Positions 13,909 through 17,462 of a stretch of 17,462 nt of DNA are shown in pieces (positions within the stretch are counted from its first letter, which is position 1; each line of letters starts with the position of its first letter). This DNA comes from JBDHTO01 sp039808665 (lineage in GTDB: Bacteria; Pseudomonadota; Alphaproteobacteria; Paracaedibacterales; JAKBAR01). A program made the translations under genes and the position numbers. The stretch lies in assembly GCA_039808665.1 (NCBI GenBank), contig JBDHTO010000013.1, positions 1 to 17,462 of the forward strand. The letters run 5' to 3'. Below the pieces are notes generated by a model, which was given only the letters and a program-made list of their open reading frames with translations, ran no database searches and was not told the DNA's origin.

Positions 13909-15591
13909 TTATCCGAATGTAAAAGCATAAGCTTCTAGTCCGGGGGCAGTGGCTTCAATTTCAACTGTACCCTCTTCTGTTTTGTCCAAAGAAATAAGTT
14001 CATAAAGGGTATCTTTATCTACAACGACTGCATTGTTTTTTATATCCTTACCCATAAATTGATGGGAAGATTTTCTTTCAGAATTCGCCTTAAGACTTAT
14101 CTTTGCTGAGATGGGCATATGATCTCGATTGCCAAGGACAAGGAAAACTTTTTTTGCCTTGAAATGCAACTGGATTTTCGCACCTGCTTCTTCGGCGGTT
14201 ATTTTCTGGGCTTGAACATTCCACTTTCCTTCTAATACCCAATGATGAAGGGGAATTTTTTTATCAAAAATCCCATAATCTGTGGCTTTATCGGGTAAGG
14301 GGTGAAAAGAGGGTGCGTGATGTTCTCCGCGTTCGTAGCCAAGATAGGTTTCAGGTGTGATATCTGCTTCATGTTTTTCTGTGTCTAATTTTTTTGTCGC
14401 TGGTATGGTTTCAATTCCCAAAAGGTATCGAATATTAGACTCTGTGGCATCGTATTCCCCTTCGCCAAAATGGGTGTATCTTACGTTTCCTTCTTTGTCT
14501 ATAAGGTAGTGAGCAGGCCAATAGTGATTGTCAAAATGAATCCACGTTTTGAAATCATTATCGAGAGCTACAGGATATTCAATGCCGTGTTGTTTTACAG
14601 CAGTTTGGACATTACTGAGTTTTTTTTCAAACTCAAATTCCGGAGTATGAATACCGATGATAACAAGGCCTTTATCACGGTATGCCTTATCCCACTTTGT
14701 TAAAATGGGCAGCGTGCGCACACAGTTGATACAGGAATACGTCCAAAAATCAATGAGGACCACTTTTCCCTTTAACTGCTTTAGTGTCAGTGGTTTTGAA
14801 TTGATCCATTCAGAAATTCCTGAAATTTCCGGACTTTTATAAGGGTTACTCAAAGCATTTTTAAGTTTACCTATTGAGTGAGAAGACGATGATGAAGGCT
14901 CGGATTTTGATAAAGCTTCAGAAATTTTAAGATTAAAACCAGCAGGCCATACAGAGTAAGCAACGCTGAGAATGATAATGACTCCTAAAACCTTTCGGAT
15001 ACTCTCTGTGTGATACTTTAAAACTGCGATGTAGTTAAGAAGGTGTCTTCCCATGAGAACAAGCAGGAGCATGGGTACAGAAGCACCTAAAGAAAAAGAC
15101 AAAAGCGTCATCACAGTGTCCAGAGTTGTTTGTTGGGTGACAGTTTGTAAAATTACAGCAGCCATAATGGGGCCAGCACAGGGAACCCATGTAAGTCCAA
15201 TAGCGATACCTAAAGGAATTCCTCCTAAGAAGCCGGAGGAATTATTCTTTTTTTGAAGGATACTTTCTCCAACATTTGCAAAACTGCTCGTCCAAAGAGC
15301 GAGTTTTCCACTCAAAAAATCTGAAATGAGGACAAAACCAAATGTAAAAAGAAGAGCAAAGGAAATGTATCGAATTACTTCGATATCAATTCCCAAGCTC
15401 GTAACAAGTTGACGCGACAAAAGGGTTAATGCCGCAAAAGAAAATACAAAACCCACAATGATTCCGTAGGGGCGCCCCTTTTGTCCGCTAATGCCAAGGG
15501 ATAAAACAATAGGAAGTATCGGCAGAATGCATGGAGATAGAATAAGTCCTATACCCTCAAGGAAAGCTAAACCGTAGCTTGCAAAATCCAT
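13909..15591 (-). CDS. dipZ: DipZ-type CcdA-thioredoxin fusion protein
   Basis: This 560-residue membrane protein should carry electrons from the cytosol to a periplasmic thioredoxin domain. The N-terminal CcdA/DsbD-beta-like part (about 1-215, six helices) has both reactive cysteines, C21 in LSPCILPILP and C138 in TWVPCAGPIM. A serine-rich linker (229-241) leads to a TlpA/AhpC-like thioredoxin domain with the CxxC site C287-I-N-C290 in WTYSCINC and the cis-proline P359 in YWPAHYL. The C-terminal third (about 405-560) is a beta-rich domain starting ITPETYLGYERGEH, as in mycobacterial DipZ, where it is carbohydrate-binding-module-like. Start ATG at 15591 is preceded by GAGGG at 6 bases. The small gene at 13592-13888 follows 20 bp downstream, and a hairpin separates the gene from glmS upstream. 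Confidence 0.93.
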   Translation of the reverse strand: MDFASYGLAFLEGIGLILSPCILPILPIVLSLGISGQKGRPYGIIVGFVFSFAALTLLSRQLVTSLGIDIEVIRYISFALLFTFGFVLISDFLSGKLALWTSSFANVGESILQKKNNSSGFLGGIPLGIAIGLTWVPCAGPIMAAVILQTVTQQTTLDTVMTLLSFSLGASVPMLLLVLMGRHLLNYIAVLKYHTESIRKVLGVIIILSVAYSVWPAGFNLKISEALSKSEPSSSSSHSIGKLKNALSNPYKSPEISGISEWINSKPLTLKQLKGKVVLIDFWTYSCINCVRTLPILTKWDKAYRDKGLVIIGIHTPEFEFEKKLSNVQTAVKQHGIEYPVALDNDFKTWIHFDNHYWPAHYLIDKEGNVRYTHFGEGEYDATESNIRYLLGIETIPATKKLDTEKHEADITPETYLGYERGEHHAPSFHPLPDKATDYGIFDKKIPLHHWVLEGKWNVQAQKITAEEAGAKIQLHFKAKKVFLVLGNRDHMPISAKISLKANSERKSSHQFMGKDIKNNAVVVDKDTLYELISLDKTEEGTVEIEATAPGLEAYAFTFG

Positions 15592-15617
15592 TTAACACCC
15601 TCTCTTATGTTTATTAA

Positions 15618-15649
15618 ATAAACTACCGTCACACATGATGGTAGTTTAT
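15618..15649 (-). terminator. Hairpin between glmS and dipZ, probable glmS terminator
   Basis: ATAAACTACCGTCA (15618-15631) pairs with TGATGGTAGTTTAT (15636-15649): 14 bp with one G-T pair and the four-base loop CACA. On the minus strand the stem is followed by TTAATAAAC, a modest U-rich tail. It lies 31 bp past the glmS stop. Termination of glmS is the simplest reading. A role in processing or in controlling dipZ read-through is also possible, since the dipZ start is only 26 bp further. Confidence 0.65.
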
Positions 15650-15680
15650 AGGAGATAAAAAACAAGGAAGGTTATTGATT

Positions 15681-17462
15681 TTATTCCACAGTTACAGATT
15701 TTGCGAGATTGCGCGGTTGATCGACGTCTGTTCCCTTCCTGAGACCTGTATAATAAGCCAAAAGCTGTAAAGGAAGCGTTAAAAGAAACGGTTGAAGCAA
15801 CTCTTCAATCTCTGGAAGGACGATGAGATTTTGCCCCTGTGTAAAGACGCCAGGCATGGCGTTCATAAGATGTGCTGCACCACGTATATCTGTAAAGACT
15901 GTGATGTTTCCTTTTCTAGCGTAGACTTCCTGAATATTTCCGATTGTTTTTTCAAACCAGGAGTCAAAGGGAGCCAAAAAGAGAATAGGCACATGCTCAT
16001 CCACCAATGCGATGGGGCCATGCTTTAATTCTCCTGCCGCATAAGCTTGTGCGGGAATATAGGTGATTTCTTTGAGTTTGAGCGCACCCTCCATAGCGAT
16101 AGGATAGCTGGTGCCGCGTCCGAGAAAAATCACATGATTTGCTGCGGCAATTTTGTGACTGAGAGCTTCGATATTTTCTTCACGGAGTGTTTGATGAACA
16201 AGGCTGGGGAGGGTTCTAAGGGCCTGAATCAATGTTTTTTCATGCTCTTTTTTCAAAACACTGCGTTGACGACCTGCTTCAAGGGCAATTGTGAGAAGAC
16301 AGAGCATCTGGCACATAAATGCTTTTGTGGAGGCAACACCAATTTCCGGTCCTGCATGGGTATAGATAACGTGATCGGCATGCCGTGCAATAGAGCTTTG
16401 CGGGACATTGACGATGCCGATGGTTTTGGCTTTTCCCTTGCAAAGTTCAAGCGCTGCAAAAGTATCAAGAGTTTCCCCAGATTGGGAAATAAAGAAACAA
16501 TAGTGATTTTTTGAAAACACAGGATTGCGATATCTGAATTCTGAGGCGATATCCACATCTACATGAATCCCTGCAAATTTTTCGAACCAGTATTTCGCAG
16601 CCAAAGCTGCGATATAAGAAGAACCGCACGCAATAATGGAAATGCGCTCCGCGTGTGTAAAATCAATATCGAAATCAGAGAGATGAATTTTTTCTTCTTC
16701 ATTTGCGAGGATATGCTCTAAAGCGTTACCAAGGACGGTTGGTTGTTCAAAAATTTCCTTAAGCATGTAATGGCGATACTGACCTTTTCCAATGCTTTCT
16801 ACGTTCATATGATTTTTTACAAAAGGGCGAATGGCCACTTCATCGGATTTATCAAAGATGTGGATGGTCCCTTTGGACAGCTCAGCAATATCACCATCTT
16901 CCAAATAGCATATTTGATTGGCCCAAGGCGCAACAGAAATAGCATCGGATCCCAGCATGGCGCCCCATTCATCACTCATTCCCACAACAAGGGGGCTCCC
17001 TTGACGCACAGCATAAAGATGATCCGGTGCTTCTTTAAAAAGAATCGCAAGAGCGTAGGCACCCTTGAGTTTTTTGACGGCATGTTGGATCGCCTCAAGG
17101 GGAGAAAGTCCGCGTGCTAACTCATCCTCAATAAGGTGAACAACAACTTCGGAATCCGTTTGGCTCAGGAAGGTATATCTTTTGGAAAGGTCTTCTTTGA
17201 GCTCAGAATAATTTTCAATGATACCATTGTGGACAAGGGCGATACGGTGATTAGCGTGGGGGTGAGCATTGGTTTCGCTTGCAATGCCGTGAGTTGCCCA
17301 ACGTGTGTGTCCGATACCAATATTTCCTTGGATAGGTTGTTTGATGCAGGCTTCTTCAAGCATCCTAAGCTTGCCTTCGGCGCGCCTTCTGTGCATTTCA
17401 TCAGAGTGAATGGTTGCAATTCCTGCGGAGTCATAACCTCTGTACTCAAGACGTTTGAGGCC
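15681..17462 (-). CDS. glmS: Glutamine-fructose-6-phosphate aminotransferase, partial
   Basis: GlmS makes glucosamine 6-phosphate from fructose 6-phosphate and glutamine, the first step toward UDP-GlcNAc for peptidoglycan and lipopolysaccharide. The frame is open through the right edge: the last bases encode GLKRLEYRGYDSAGIA, which sits about 20 residues from the family N-terminus, so the start and the catalytic Cys1 lie outside the window. The 593 residues present show the glutaminase blocks IGHTRWATHG, HNGIIENY and TDSEVVVHLI. Two SIS sugar-isomerase domains follow, with IACGSSYIAALAAKYWFE, SQSGETLDTF and FLGRGTSYPIAMEGALKLKE. The C-terminal DVDQPRNLAKSVTVE ending is the family tail. Internal ATG codons such as 17396 are not the start. 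The GATase-plus-double-SIS layout is complete apart from the missing end. Confidence 0.97.
   Translation of the reverse strand, partial: GLKRLEYRGYDSAGIATIHSDEMHRRRAEGKLRMLEEACIKQPIQGNIGIGHTRWATHGIASETNAHPHANHRIALVHNGIIENYSELKEDLSKRYTFLSQTDSEVVVHLIEDELARGLSPLEAIQHAVKKLKGAYALAILFKEAPDHLYAVRQGSPLVVGMSDEWGAMLGSDAISVAPWANQICYLEDGDIAELSKGTIHIFDKSDEVAIRPFVKNHMNVESIGKGQYRHYMLKEIFEQPTVLGNALEHILANEEEKIHLSDFDIDFTHAERISIIACGSSYIAALAAKYWFEKFAGIHVDVDIASEFRYRNPVFSKNHYCFFISQSGETLDTFAALELCKGKAKTIGIVNVPQSSIARHADHVIYTHAGPEIGVASTKAFMCQMLCLLTIALEAGRQRSVLKKEHEKTLIQALRTLPSLVHQTLREENIEALSHKIAAANHVIFLGRGTSYPIAMEGALKLKEITYIPAQAYAAGELKHGPIALVDEHVPILFLAPFDSWFEKTIGNIQEVYARKGNITVFTDIRGAAHLMNAMPGVFTQGQNLIVLPEIEELLQPFLLTLPLQLLAYYTGLRKGTDVDQPRNLAKSVTVE

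Noticed and set aside
1..17462. Mobile elements, prophage, toxin-antitoxin or defence genes
   Set aside because: No transposase, integrase, terminal inverted repeats, restriction or toxin-like coding sequences are visible on either strand.

Overview
The window looks like a piece of a chromosome from an alphaproteobacterium of moderate-to-low GC. The HslVU pair, the Atm1-type ABC exporter and the phosphatidylglycerophosphate synthase all read as alphaproteobacterial. The mix of an MHS-family transporter, an MgtC-like protein, large secreted proteins with no recognisable family and tight gene packing suggests a host-associated lineage such as Holosporales or Rickettsiales. That placement is an inference from the feel of the proteins; no search was run.

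Layout. Bases 1-78 are probably the last codons of a gene that starts outside the window. Bases 148-328 hold a minus-strand tRNA-Leu(UAA) with its promoter, followed on its 3' side by two 28-bp repeats that look like decayed copies of the tRNA 3' half. On the plus strand come a secreted proline-rich protein with internal repeats (509-1822), a clear terminator, and the hslV-hslU operon (1997-3846). The minus strand then carries mgtC and an MHS-type transporter (3850-5915). pgsA is on the plus strand (6115-6666). A Zn amidohydrolase and an MFS transporter, possibly co-transcribed, are on the minus strand (6673-9401). A small secreted NTF2-like protein is on the plus strand (9447-10058), a three-domain aminopeptidase P on the minus strand (10063-11724), and an Atm1-like ABC exporter on the plus strand (11783-13588). 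The window closes with three minus-strand genes: a small membrane protein, a DipZ-type CcdA-thioredoxin fusion, and glmS, which runs off the right edge.

Functional themes. Housekeeping genes cover proteolysis (HslVU, aminopeptidase P), the envelope (PgsA for phosphatidylglycerol, GlmS for amino sugars) and thiol/sulfur handling (DipZ, Atm1). Around them are transporters and two secreted proteins without clear families. All four converging gene pairs are separated by only 3-6 bp. I see no convincing new multi-gene system. The least explained parts are the tRNA-tail repeats, the repeat-bearing secreted protein at 509-1822, and the NTF2-like secreted protein whose start codon follows a T9 tract.
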